A DNA stretch of 7,971 nucleotides from Candidatus Enterousia merdequi (GTDB taxonomy: Bacteria; Pseudomonadota; Alphaproteobacteria; Rs-D84): NCBI GenBank assembly GCA_018065345.1, contig JAGHTM010000061.1, positions 1 through 7,971 on the forward strand. The letters are read 5' to 3'. This document shows positions 1-5,986 of the stretch, piece after piece. Under the pieces are notes generated by a model. The model made no database searches. It was not told the DNA's origin and was given only the letters and a program-made list of their open reading frames with translations. The number at the start of each line of letters is the position of its first letter. The stretch's first letter is position 1. The position numbers and the translations under genes were made by a program.

Positions 1-933
1 ACTGTCACTAAAAAAGTGACTAAATTTGAAGAAAAAGAGGTTGATACAGCATTAGAAAACATCCGTAAATCTCGCAGTGTTGCAGAAAAACAAGATGCAA
101 AATATGTTGCAAAAGATGGCGATGTTGCTGTTATAGATTTCAAAGGTTTTATTGGTAAAGAAGCATTTGAAGGTGGCGAAGCAAAAAAACATCATTTGAT
201 TTTGGGTTCTGGTTCTTTTATTCCAGGATTCGAAGATCAAGTTATCGGTCACAAAGCAGGGGACGAATTTGATGTAAATGTGACATTTCCAAAAGAATAT
301 CATGCAGAAAACCTTGCTGGCAAAAAAGCTAGATTTGAAGTCAAAGTTCACGAAGTTCGCAAGCACATTTTACCAGAAATGACTGATGAATTAGCAAAAG
401 AAGTTGGTCAAGAATCTGTTGAAAAATTAAAAGAACACATTCGCAACATAATCAAAGGTCAATACGAAGAAGCGGCTCAACGTGATATGCGTAATGAATT
501 GTTGGACACATTGGCTGACAAAGTTAAATTAGATTTGCCACAAGTTTTGGTTGACCAAGAATTAGGTATGGCAAAACAAGAACACGAACACCATAACGCT
601 GAACATGGTCACGACCATAAATGGGATGAAAAACAAGAAAAGAAAGACGCAGAACGTCGTGTTAAACTTGGTTTAATCTTGGCAGAATGGGGAACACAGA
701 ACAAAGTTGAAGTAACTCGTGATGACTTACAACAAGCCATCTGGGCAGAAGCATCTCGTTATCCAGACCCAAAACAAATTTTTGAATTTTATAACAAAAA
801 TCAAAATGCTGTTGCAATGTTGCGTGGTATGGTTTTTGAAAAGAAAGCATTGGATGCAATGCTAACGCATGTAAAACAGAAAGAAAAATCTGTTTCTGCC
901 GAAGAATTGTTCAAACAAGCATCTGTAAGATAA
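1..933 (+). CDS. tig: Trigger factor, 3' part (5' end outside window)
   Basis: Ribosome-associated chaperone and peptidyl-prolyl isomerase that binds nascent chains in the cytoplasm. The frame is open from base 1 and ends at TAA 931-933, giving about 310 residues against about 430-450 for the family, so the N-terminal ribosome-binding domain lies upstream of the window. An FKBP-type isomerase domain spans about codons 39-120, with the typical LGSGSFIPGFED stretch (bases 202-237) and FPKEYHAENLAGK. The rest is the helical SurA-like chaperone domain, including AERRVKLGLILAEWG and the family-typical DPKQIFEFYNKN. A His-rich stretch (bases 583-618, six His in twelve codons) interrupts this domain and looks unusual. 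The GTG at 16 lies inside the protein and is not a start. A strong terminator follows directly, so tig is not co-transcribed with clpP here, unlike in many proteobacteria. Identity is certain from motifs; the His-rich role is unknown. Confidence 0.96.
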   Translation, partial: TVTKKVTKFEEKEVDTALENIRKSRSVAEKQDAKYVAKDGDVAVIDFKGFIGKEAFEGGEAKKHHLILGSGSFIPGFEDQVIGHKAGDEFDVNVTFPKEYHAENLAGKKARFEVKVHEVRKHILPEMTDELAKEVGQESVEKLKEHIRNIIKGQYEEAAQRDMRNELLDTLADKVKLDLPQVLVDQELGMAKQEHEHHNAEHGHDHKWDEKQEKKDAERRVKLGLILAEWGTQNKVEVTRDDLQQAIWAEASRYPDPKQIFEFYNKNQNAVAMLRGMVFEKKALDAMLTHVKQKEKSVSAEELFKQASVR

Positions 934-936
934 AAG

Positions 937-963
937 AAAAGAACGCCATTTTGGCGTTTTTTT
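937..963 (+). terminator. Rho-independent terminator of tig
   Basis: Stem AACGCCA (942-948) pairs with TGGCGTT (952-958) around a TTT loop. An A-run lies upstream and a T-tract runs to 963. The core CGCCATTTTGGCG recurs exactly in the thyA terminator. The T-tract runs straight into a possible thyA -35 element. Confidence 0.9.
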
Positions 964-964
964 C

Positions 965-994
965 TTGCCTTTATAACACCATATTGGTTATCAT
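965..994 (+). promoter_or_regulatory. Possible thyA promoter
   Basis: TTGCCT (965-970) and TATCAT (989-994) resemble sigma-70-type -35 and -10 boxes with an 18-base spacer. The -35 box starts just after the tig terminator T-tract, in the same position as the TTGCTT box of the rpsA promoter after the thyA terminator. The -10 match is five of six but the spacing is slightly long, so this is a reasonable guess only. Confidence 0.4.
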
Positions 995-1036
995 TCATAA
1001 CAAGGCAGAGAGAACGAATAACAAAAAGGATTTCTT

Positions 1037-1993
1037 ATGAAAGCATATCTTGATATTTTGAAAAACTGCCTTGAAAATGGAACTTTGTCTGATAATCGCA
1101 CAGGTATAAAAACCGTTCGTATTCCATGGGGCGCAACATTTGAACACAATATGGATATGGGATTTCCTTTATTAACTACTAAAAAAATGGGATTAAAAAA
1201 CATTGCTACTGAATTAGAATTTTTTATCAAAGGTTATACGGATAAAAAATGGCTTCAAGATAGAAACTGTCATATTTGGGACGAATGGGGAAACCCAGAA
1301 TCTTGGCGTCCAAAATTCGAACAAGCATTATTACAAAAACAATCAGAAAGCAAAAAAATTTTAACAACAGAACAACTAACTGATTTGTGTAATAAATTTA
1401 TGAACGAAGAACGCGATTTAGGGCCAATTTATGGTTGGCAATGGCGTCATTTCGGTAGTAAATATAAGTTTTTAAAAAGAACAACTCCTAAAGACGATTT
1501 TGATTACAAACATGGAATTGACCAATTGGCAAGTGTTATAGAAACAGCAAAATACGATCCAAACAATCGCCGTTTAATTGTCAATGCTTGGAATCCTGTT
1601 GACCAACCAAAAATGGCTTTACCTCCATGCCATATAATGCACCAGATTTTAATCCATAATGGTAAATTGAATTTAATTTGGACACAACGTTCTTGTGATA
1701 TGTTCCTTGGAATACCTTATAATATCGCATCATACGCTTTGTTATTGTTATTATATGCCAAGGAGTTAGGTTATAAACCAGGTGTTTTACGTGGTGAATT
1801 ACACGATGTTCATATCTATGAAAACCATATTGACCAAGTCAAAGAACAATTATCACGTAAACCTTATGATTTACCAAAAGTTGAAATACCTGATGAAAAT
1901 TGGCAAGGCATGTTAAAATGGCAATCACAAAACGGTTTCAAATTACAAGATTATATATGCCATGAAAAATTGTCTGGAAAAGTTGCCAGATAA
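1037..1993 (+). CDS. thyA: Thymidylate synthase (ThyA type, long form)
   Basis: Cytoplasmic dimeric enzyme that methylates dUMP to dTMP using 5,10-methylenetetrahydrofolate, yielding dihydrofolate. The 318-residue protein carries the family landmarks: Arg21 in the RTG phosphate-binding loop, GFPLLTTKK at 42-50, Arg178-Arg179, the catalytic Cys198 in LPPCH, the dUMP-binding run QRSCDMFLGIPYNIASY (217-233, with Arg218, Asp221 and Asn229), and His259/Tyr261 in VHIY. It is about 50 residues longer than the 264-residue E. coli enzyme. The extra residues lie around 86-160, in the small domain where the 316-residue Lactobacillus casei enzyme also carries an insert. The usual C-terminal end with PxAIK-type sequence and terminal Val is replaced by CHEKLSGKVAR. 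ATG 1037 is preceded by AAAGGA (1025-1030) at 6 bases. Flanking terminators suggest a single-gene transcript; no folA lies beside it. Confidence 0.97.
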   Translation: MKAYLDILKNCLENGTLSDNRTGIKTVRIPWGATFEHNMDMGFPLLTTKKMGLKNIATELEFFIKGYTDKKWLQDRNCHIWDEWGNPESWRPKFEQALLQKQSESKKILTTEQLTDLCNKFMNEERDLGPIYGWQWRHFGSKYKFLKRTTPKDDFDYKHGIDQLASVIETAKYDPNNRRLIVNAWNPVDQPKMALPPCHIMHQILIHNGKLNLIWTQRSCDMFLGIPYNIASYALLLLLYAKELGYKPGVLRGELHDVHIYENHIDQVKEQLSRKPYDLPKVEIPDENWQGMLKWQSQNGFKLQDYICHEKLSGKVAR

Positions 1994-2006
1994 TCATATT
2001 TATTAC

Positions 2007-2029
2007 AACCGCCATTTTGGCGGTTTTTT
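2007..2029 (+). terminator. Rho-independent terminator of thyA
   Basis: AACCGCCA (2007-2014) pairs with TGGCGGTT (2018-2025) around a TTT loop, and the T-tract runs to 2029. It begins 13 bases after the thyA stop. From 2010 to 2034 it matches 944-968 in 24 of 25 bases. Confidence 0.92.
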
Positions 2030-2030
2030 C

Positions 2031-2059
2031 TTGCTTTTCCAAAAAAATCCATATATAAT
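2031..2059 (+). promoter_or_regulatory. rpsA promoter
   Basis: TTGCTT (2031-2036) and a perfect TATAAT (2054-2059) are separated by 17 bases, with an A-run in the spacer. It is the best promoter in the window, as expected for a ribosomal protein gene. The -35 box directly follows the thyA terminator T-tract. Transcription should begin near 2066-2068, giving a leader of about 97-99 bases. Confidence 0.8.
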
Positions 2060-2065
2060 ATGCAC

Positions 2066-2164
2066 TGATTTTGCGGGTGGGCGCAATTTCAATCCGACTA
2101 ACCCCACAAGACCTCGTCTTTTAAATGTAAAATATGGCGATGGCAAGCTTTGTTATAAATTCTC
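2066..2164 (+). promoter_or_regulatory. Structured rpsA 5' leader with candidate H-type pseudoknot
   Basis: Stem 1 is TTGCG (2071-2075) with CGCAA (2082-2086). Its loop, GGTGGG (2076-2081), can pair through GTGGG (2077-2081) with CCCAC (2103-2107), forming an H-type pseudoknot of two five-pair stems with a 16-base connecting loop (2087-2102). A small hairpin AAGAC/GTCTT (2108-2120, loop CTC) abuts it and could stack on it. No purine-rich Shine-Dalgarno sequence precedes ATG 2165. An A/T-only helix (2155-2160 with 2172-2177) can place the start codon in its loop. Known background: S1 represses its own translation in E. coli through a structured leader without a strong Shine-Dalgarno. That this leader does the same, or is a riboswitch, is inference. 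I do not recognise it as a named RNA family. Confidence 0.5.
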
Positions 2165-3853
2165 ATGAAAGATTTATCCAAAGATTTATTTAATCCAGTA
2201 TCCGGCGAAGATTTCGTCCAAATGTTTGATAAAAACTATGGCGCACAAGAAACTTTGCAAGGCTATGCTACAAAAGGAACCGTTAAAGACATCCGTGGCG
2301 ATTTTGCTATGGTTGATGTTGGCTTAAAATCCGAAGGTCGTATCCCATTAAAAGAATTCGGTGCATCTGTCCCATCTGTTGGAGACATTATCGATGTTTT
2401 TGTTGAAAGATACGAATCTCGTGAAGGAACAGCTGTATTGTCTTATACAAAAGCACGTGCAGAAAAAGCATGGAAAGAATTAGAAAAGACAGTTGCAGAA
2501 GGTATCGACCCAGAAGGAACTATTATCGAAGTTGTTCGTGGTGGTTATACTGTTGATATCAACGGTGTATTCGCATTTATGCCATCTTCCCAAGTTGACC
2601 ACAAACCTGTTCGTGATGCAAAATCTTTAATTGGTTTGAAAGACAAATTCCGTGTTTTGAAAATGGATGCTTTGCGTACAAACGCTATCGTTTCTCGTCG
2701 TGCAATCCAAGCAGACACAATCGCAGAACAACAAAAAGAAGCAATGAAAAACATTTCATTGGGTGCTGTTGTTGAAGGAACTGTTAAAAACATCACAGAT
2801 TACGGTGTATTCGTTGATTTGGGTGGTGTTGACGGTTTGTTACACGTTACAGATTTATCTTGGAAACGTATCAACCATCCACGCGAAGTTGTTCATGTTG
2901 GTGAAAAAATCAAAGTCAAAGTTATTCAATTTGATGCTGAATCACATCGTATTTCTTTGGGTGCAAAACAATTGGAAGAAGATCCTTGGGAAACAGCTTC
3001 CAAAGCATTCAATGTTGGCGATACAGTTTCAGGGAAAGTTTCTTCTTTGACAGATTACGGTGCATTTATTGATTTGGGCAACAATATCGAAGGTTTAGTC
3101 CATATGTCTGAATTGTCTTGGACAAACAAAAATATTCACCCAAGCAAAGTTTTGCAAAACGGTCAAGAAATCAATGTTGTTGTTTTAGACATTGACCAAG
3201 ACAAACGTCGTATTTCTTTGGGTTATAAACAATTACAAACAAACCCTTGGAAAGAATTTGCAGAAAGCCACAAAGTTGGTGACGTTATCACAGGTCCAAT
3301 CAAAAACACAACTGAATTTGGTTTGTTCGTTGCTTTGACACCAGACTTAGACGGTATGGTTCATATTTCTGATTTGTCTTGGAATAAATTAGACGAAGAA
3401 GAATTGAAAAAATTCGTTCGTGGTCAAGAAGTCACAGCAAAAATCTTGGACATCAACCCAGAAAAAGAACGTATCACTTTGGGCATCAAACAATTGACAG
3501 AAAGCGCTGAAAACAACGCTACAACTATCAAGAAAGGTGCTATCGTATGTGGAACAGTTTCTGAAATCACACCTGATGAATTAGTTTTGGCTTTGCCAGG
3601 CGATGTTCGTGGTACAATCCGCAGAACAGATTTGTCTCGTGAAAAAGCAGAACAAGACACATCTAAATACAATGTTGGCGATTCAGTAGAAGCATCTGTT
3701 GTTTCTGTTGATGGCAACAATGTAAAATTGTCTGTCCGCGCATTACAAGTGACATTAGAAAAACAAGCAGTCAAAGAATTTGCTAACGAAGCAGATTCCG
3801 GCTCTGTTTTAGGTGACATTTTGGGTGCTGCAATTGAAAACAGCAAAAAATAA
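2165..3853 (+). CDS. rpsA: 30S ribosomal protein S1 (six S1 domains)
   Basis: Largest small-subunit protein; it captures and unfolds mRNA at the 30S platform and is most needed for messages with weak Shine-Dalgarno sequences. The 562-residue product matches the E. coli length (557). Six S1 (OB-fold) domains are visible at about 33-97, 115-180, 198-268, 283-355, 370-444 and 456-527. Domains 3-5 show the classic TDYGVFVDLGGVDGLLH, LTDYGAFIDL and EFGLFVAL runs followed by HxSDLSW-type motifs and the closing RISLG/RITLG strand. By family knowledge, domains 1-2 bind the ribosome through S2 and domains 3-6 bind RNA. ATG 2165 fits the expected short N-terminal segment before domain 1, although it has no Shine-Dalgarno sequence. 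The usual neighbours cmk and ihfB are absent. Codon use is even, with GAA and AAA strongly preferred. No anomalies in the protein. Confidence 0.98.
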   Translation: MKDLSKDLFNPVSGEDFVQMFDKNYGAQETLQGYATKGTVKDIRGDFAMVDVGLKSEGRIPLKEFGASVPSVGDIIDVFVERYESREGTAVLSYTKARAEKAWKELEKTVAEGIDPEGTIIEVVRGGYTVDINGVFAFMPSSQVDHKPVRDAKSLIGLKDKFRVLKMDALRTNAIVSRRAIQADTIAEQQKEAMKNISLGAVVEGTVKNITDYGVFVDLGGVDGLLHVTDLSWKRINHPREVVHVGEKIKVKVIQFDAESHRISLGAKQLEEDPWETASKAFNVGDTVSGKVSSLTDYGAFIDLGNNIEGLVHMSELSWTNKNIHPSKVLQNGQEINVVVLDIDQDKRRISLGYKQLQTNPWKEFAESHKVGDVITGPIKNTTEFGLFVALTPDLDGMVHISDLSWNKLDEEELKKFVRGQEVTAKILDINPEKERITLGIKQLTESAENNATTIKKGAIVCGTVSEITPDELVLALPGDVRGTIRRTDLSREKAEQDTSKYNVGDSVEASVVSVDGNNVKLSVRALQVTLEKQAVKEFANEADSGSVLGDILGAAIENSKK

Positions 3854-3877
3854 TTTTTTGTGTTTTTAATATTTCTT

Positions 3878-3904
3878 AAAGTCCCGTTAAATACGGGACT
3901 TTTT
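3878..3904 (+). terminator. Rho-independent terminator of rpsA
   Basis: AAAGTCCCGT (3878-3887) pairs with ACGGGACTTT (3893-3902) around the loop TAAAT, followed by a T-rich tract. It starts 24 bases after the rpsA stop. Its stem is unrelated to the CGCC-type stems elsewhere in the window. Confidence 0.92.
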
Positions 3905-3906
3905 AT

Positions 3907-3936
3907 TTGATTTATTTTAAGGAAAAGTCCTATAAT
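3907..3936 (+). promoter_or_regulatory. Promoter of the nucleotide kinase gene
   Basis: TTGATT (3907-3912) and a perfect TATAAT (3931-3936) with an 18-base spacer lie directly after the rpsA terminator. The predicted start near 3943 leaves a leader of roughly 24 bases containing the Shine-Dalgarno AAAGGAG (3953-3959). Confidence 0.7.
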
Positions 3937-3966
3937 AAAGACATTAAGCGCGAAAGGAGTTTTTTC

Positions 3967-4521
3967 ATGAAACCAACTATGTTTGTTTTTATGGGTGGTC
4001 AAGGTTCTGGTAAGGGGACTTTTGCACATTTGTTGATGCAACAACACGATTTTAATTATGTAGAGATGGGCGCAATATTGCGTAATTTACCACAAAACAA
4101 CCCTTTGTATCAAAAAATAATTGCTGGCAATTTAGCAAAAGATGAAGAATTATTTCCTTTGATTTCTAAACACATAACAAACGACAAAGATATTATAATT
4201 GACGGTTTTCCACGTACTATTGGTCAAGCAAAATGGTTGGTTGAAAACTTTGCAGACACATTTAATATTCGTGTTTTATTCTTAGATATAACCGAAGAAA
4301 CTATGATTGCGCATATTAAAAACAGAATAAAAGAGGGTGGCAATCGTAAAGATGATTCAGACGAAAACGCAGTTCATAAACGTATTGAATCTTTCAAAAC
4401 AATAACAATGCCAGCGATTCAATGGTTATCTACATTAAAAAATATTGAATTCAAAGATATAAAACTACCAAGCGACGATATAAAAACAAATTTTGATTTT
4501 ATATTAAAAACTATAAAATAA
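3967..4521 (+). CDS. Adenylate-kinase-type nucleoside monophosphate kinase, short lid
   Basis: Cytoplasmic P-loop enzyme expected to move a phosphate from ATP to a nucleoside monophosphate. The 184-residue protein has the Walker A loop GGQGSGKGT (10-18), Arg39 in the NMP-binding helix, DGFPRT (79-84), and the lid/phosphate arginines Arg120, Arg127 (in NRKDD) and Arg139. Between Arg120 and Arg127 only about six residues replace the roughly 30-residue lid of long bacterial Adk, so this is a short-form kinase. The normal TGD of the NMP-binding site reads EMGA (33-36), losing both Thr and Asp; the true substrate (AMP, CMP or UMP) is therefore uncertain and no gene symbol is given. ATG 3967 is chosen for AAAGGAG seven bases upstream; the longer reading from TTG 3907 would begin inside the promoter. 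It has its own promoter and terminator. Bacterial adk usually sits near secY, so this may be an extra paralogue. Confidence 0.88.
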   Translation: MKPTMFVFMGGQGSGKGTFAHLLMQQHDFNYVEMGAILRNLPQNNPLYQKIIAGNLAKDEELFPLISKHITNDKDIIIDGFPRTIGQAKWLVENFADTFNIRVLFLDITEETMIAHIKNRIKEGGNRKDDSDENAVHKRIESFKTITMPAIQWLSTLKNIEFKDIKLPSDDIKTNFDFILKTIK

Positions 4522-4544
4522 AAAATGCCCAGACGGGCGTTTTT
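4521..4544. terminator. Bidirectional terminator between the kinase gene and corA
   Basis: GCCC (4527-4530) pairs with GGGC (4535-4538) around AGAC. A T-G pair and an A5/T5 extension (4521-4525 with 4540-4544) lengthen the stem. Runs of A on one side and T on the other make it a good intrinsic terminator on both strands. It overlaps the last base of the kinase stop codon and lies two bases from the corA stop codon. Confidence 0.88.
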
Positions 4545-4546
4545 TA

Positions 4547-5431
4547 TTAAAATATACGACGACGAATAACTGTATAAAGTCCATATCCTATCAACAACAC
4601 CATTATTGAAATGAATATTACTAATGCTGTATAAGAATGATTTGTATATGGCAATTCCATATTCATACCATAATAACCAACAACAACACTTGGGACCATT
4701 AAAACAATATTCCAAATCGTTAAACGATTAATGTAAGTATTTGAATCAATATTAATAACACTTTCAAATGTTTCTTTGATAGATTTTAACATCTTGCTAT
4801 AACTGGTTACAACTTCAATAGCCTGACCAAATTCAATACGAGCATCTTCAGATAATTCTTCGCAATCATCATCTTTGACAAAGCCACGCAATTTATCCAA
4901 TTTATCCATTACAGAAACATTACCTTTTAATGACGCCATATATAAAGTATATGCGTTTTCAATTTCCAATAATTGCATCAATTCTTGTTTGCGAACACGT
5001 TCCTGTAAGGTTTTCTTTGACGCAATAAGTTTCTTATTTAATTCTTTTAATGCGCGCAAGTATGATTCTGCAATATAATAAATGATATTCAATATGAATA
5101 CTTCACGAGTATTCATTTCGTCTTCTTTGATTTTATCTAATAAATCACATCTTTTACGACAAACAGTGATAACTTGTTTATTCGAATAAATTATAGACAA
5201 TGGTTCTGTGTGCCATGTTGTATCAATTTCACGATTTACAATAGGAAAACGAACAATTATAACCTTGTAATCATCTTCCAATTCAACACGTGGTTGTTCA
5301 TCAGGGTCTAAAATATCAGATATAGTATCTTCGTCAATTCTGTATTCGTTTAATAAACGTTCAAAATCTTCGTGGTCTGGGTTACCAACATTAACCCAAG
5401 AGAATGTATTTAATTTTTTAGTGTTGAACAT
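4547..5431 (-). CDS. corA: CorA-family magnesium/cobalt channel
   Basis: Inner-membrane homopentameric channel family carrying Mg2+ and sometimes Co2+ or Ni2+. The 294-residue protein has a soluble N-terminal domain with LDPDEQPRVELEDDY (41-55), a long helical, charged stalk (about 110-235), and two C-terminal membrane helices (about 237-256 and 268-289). The signature GMN (255-257) ends the first helix, as required for ion selection, and the tail RRRIF is basic, as expected for a cytoplasmic end. The loop after GMN reads MELPYTNHS and lacks the acidic MPEL found in E. coli and Thermotoga CorA. It resembles the CorA branch I associate with Firmicutes and many gut bacteria; this is from memory. 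ATG 5431 is preferred because AGGGG lies six bases upstream; GTG at 5434 would add one residue. It diverges from acpS and has its own promoter. Confidence 0.93.
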   Translation of the reverse strand: MFNTKKLNTFSWVNVGNPDHEDFERLLNEYRIDEDTISDILDPDEQPRVELEDDYKVIIVRFPIVNREIDTTWHTEPLSIIYSNKQVITVCRKRCDLLDKIKEDEMNTREVFILNIIYYIAESYLRALKELNKKLIASKKTLQERVRKQELMQLLEIENAYTLYMASLKGNVSVMDKLDKLRGFVKDDDCEELSEDARIEFGQAIEVVTSYSKMLKSIKETFESVINIDSNTYINRLTIWNIVLMVPSVVVGYYGMNMELPYTNHSYTALVIFISIMVLLIGYGLYTVIRRRIF

Positions 5432-5472
5432 CACATTCCCCTTTGTTCTTTGTATGTTTTTTATTTATGTGA

Positions 5473-5500
5473 ATTTTATCACACAGCATCCAAAAATCAA
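5473..5500 (-). promoter_or_regulatory. corA promoter
   Basis: On the minus strand TTGATT (5500-5495) and TAAAAT (5478-5473) are 16 bases apart, a good sigma-70-type pair. This predicts a short leader before the AGGGG ribosome-binding site at 5443-5439. An A/T-rich stretch lies upstream of the -35 box. Confidence 0.6.
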
Positions 5501-5509
5501 CTTTTTTAT

Positions 5510-5527
5510 AGTAAGAAATTTTTTACT
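5510..5527. repeat. 18-base near-palindrome between corA and acpS
   Basis: AGTAAGAAATTTTTTACT is a two-fold symmetric 18-base sequence with one mismatched pair. It sits about 10 bases upstream of the corA -35 box and touches a possible acpS -35 box (TTGCAC, 5527-5532). Its position and symmetry would suit a regulator site for divergent promoters. A/T-rich DNA can also give such symmetry by chance, so the role is unproven. Confidence 0.3.
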
Positions 5528-5555
5528 TGCACGAATCGGTTAAAAGTTATTTTAT
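5527..5555 (+). promoter_or_regulatory. Possible acpS promoter
   Basis: TTGCAC (5527-5532) is a fair -35 box, with the same CTTGC start as the thyA and rpsA elements. The -10 is weak: TTTTAT (5550-5555) at 17 bases or TATTTT (5548-5553) at 15. Some promoter is needed here because acpS has no co-directional gene upstream in the window after the kinase terminator. Confidence 0.3.
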
Positions 5556-5589
5556 GCGCATAAAGGAATAACCAAAGGAAGGAATTTCT

Positions 5590-5967
5590 ATGATAGTCGG
5601 AATTGGAATTGATTTAGTTGAAAGCGACAGATTTTTAGATTGGTCTGCTTTCAAAAAACAACGTATTTTCACTAAAAAAGAATTAGAATATGCTGATAAT
5701 GATAATGCGCGAAGCGAAAAACACTTGGCAAATTTCTGGGCTGCACGCGAAGCCGCATTAAAAGCTCTTGGAACAGGATTTAGTGATGATATTTCTTTTT
5801 CAGACATTTCTGTATCTCATGATGACAATGGACATCCAGAATTGGTTATTGCAGGTGGTGCAAAAAATGTTTTGAAAGAACTTGCCGGAACAAATGCGCA
5901 TATTATGTTATCAATAACAGATCAAGATAATTATTCTGCTGCCGTTGTTATAATAGAAAAGCAATAA
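5590..5967 (+). CDS. acpS: Holo-[acyl-carrier-protein] synthase
   Basis: Cytoplasmic trimeric enzyme that transfers 4'-phosphopantetheine from coenzyme A to a serine of apo-ACP, activating fatty-acid synthesis. The 125-residue length is typical of the family. The N-terminal IGIDLVE motif supplies the metal-binding Asp8; FWAAREAALKALGTG (49-63) supplies Glu54 and Lys58; and the C-terminal MLSITDQDNYSAAVVII matches the closing strands of the fold. The usual KEA before the alanine run reads REA, a conservative change. ATG 5590 follows a purine-rich stretch AAAGGAAGGAA (5574-5584) that serves as ribosome-binding site. The gene stands alone: in many alphaproteobacteria acpS lies with pdxJ, lepB and rnc, none of which is here. 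It ends before a strong terminator shared with the convergent gene. Confidence 0.97.
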   Translation: MIVGIGIDLVESDRFLDWSAFKKQRIFTKKELEYADNDNARSEKHLANFWAAREAALKALGTGFSDDISFSDISVSHDDNGHPELVIAGGAKNVLKELAGTNAHIMLSITDQDNYSAAVVIIEKQ

Positions 5968-5986
5968 ATTAAAAATTTAATATAAT

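Noticed and set aside
16..18. GTG at 16 as the start of a truncated trigger factor
   Set aside because: The frame is open back to base 1 and the preceding residues continue the trigger factor sequence; no ribosome-binding site is visible.
2060..2068. Minimal ATG-CAC-TGA open frame near the rpsA promoter
   Set aside because: It overlaps the -10 box edge and lies at or before the predicted transcript start, so it would not be translated.
2073..2105. tRNA- or tmRNA-like segment (TTTCAATCC resembling a T-loop, followed by CCCCAC)
   Set aside because: No five-pair T-stem forms around the loop and no acceptor or anticodon arm can be found; the pseudoknot pairing explains the bases better.
1962..2168. 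68-codon open frame overlapping the end of thyA and ending in TGA over the rpsA ATG (possible coupled leader peptide)
   Set aside because: Its only start lies inside thyA, upstream of the thyA terminator and rpsA promoter. No ATG, GTG or TTG in that frame lies downstream of the predicted transcript start.
3907..3966. 20-residue N-terminal extension of the nucleotide kinase from TTG 3907
   Set aside because: It would start in the -35 box and run through the TATAAT, while ATG 3967 has a strong AAAGGAG at good spacing.
3424..4047. Long minus-strand open frame (207 codons) across the rpsA end and kinase start
   Set aside because: It is antisense to two well-identified genes and crosses the rpsA terminator; composition shows a shadow of their codon use.
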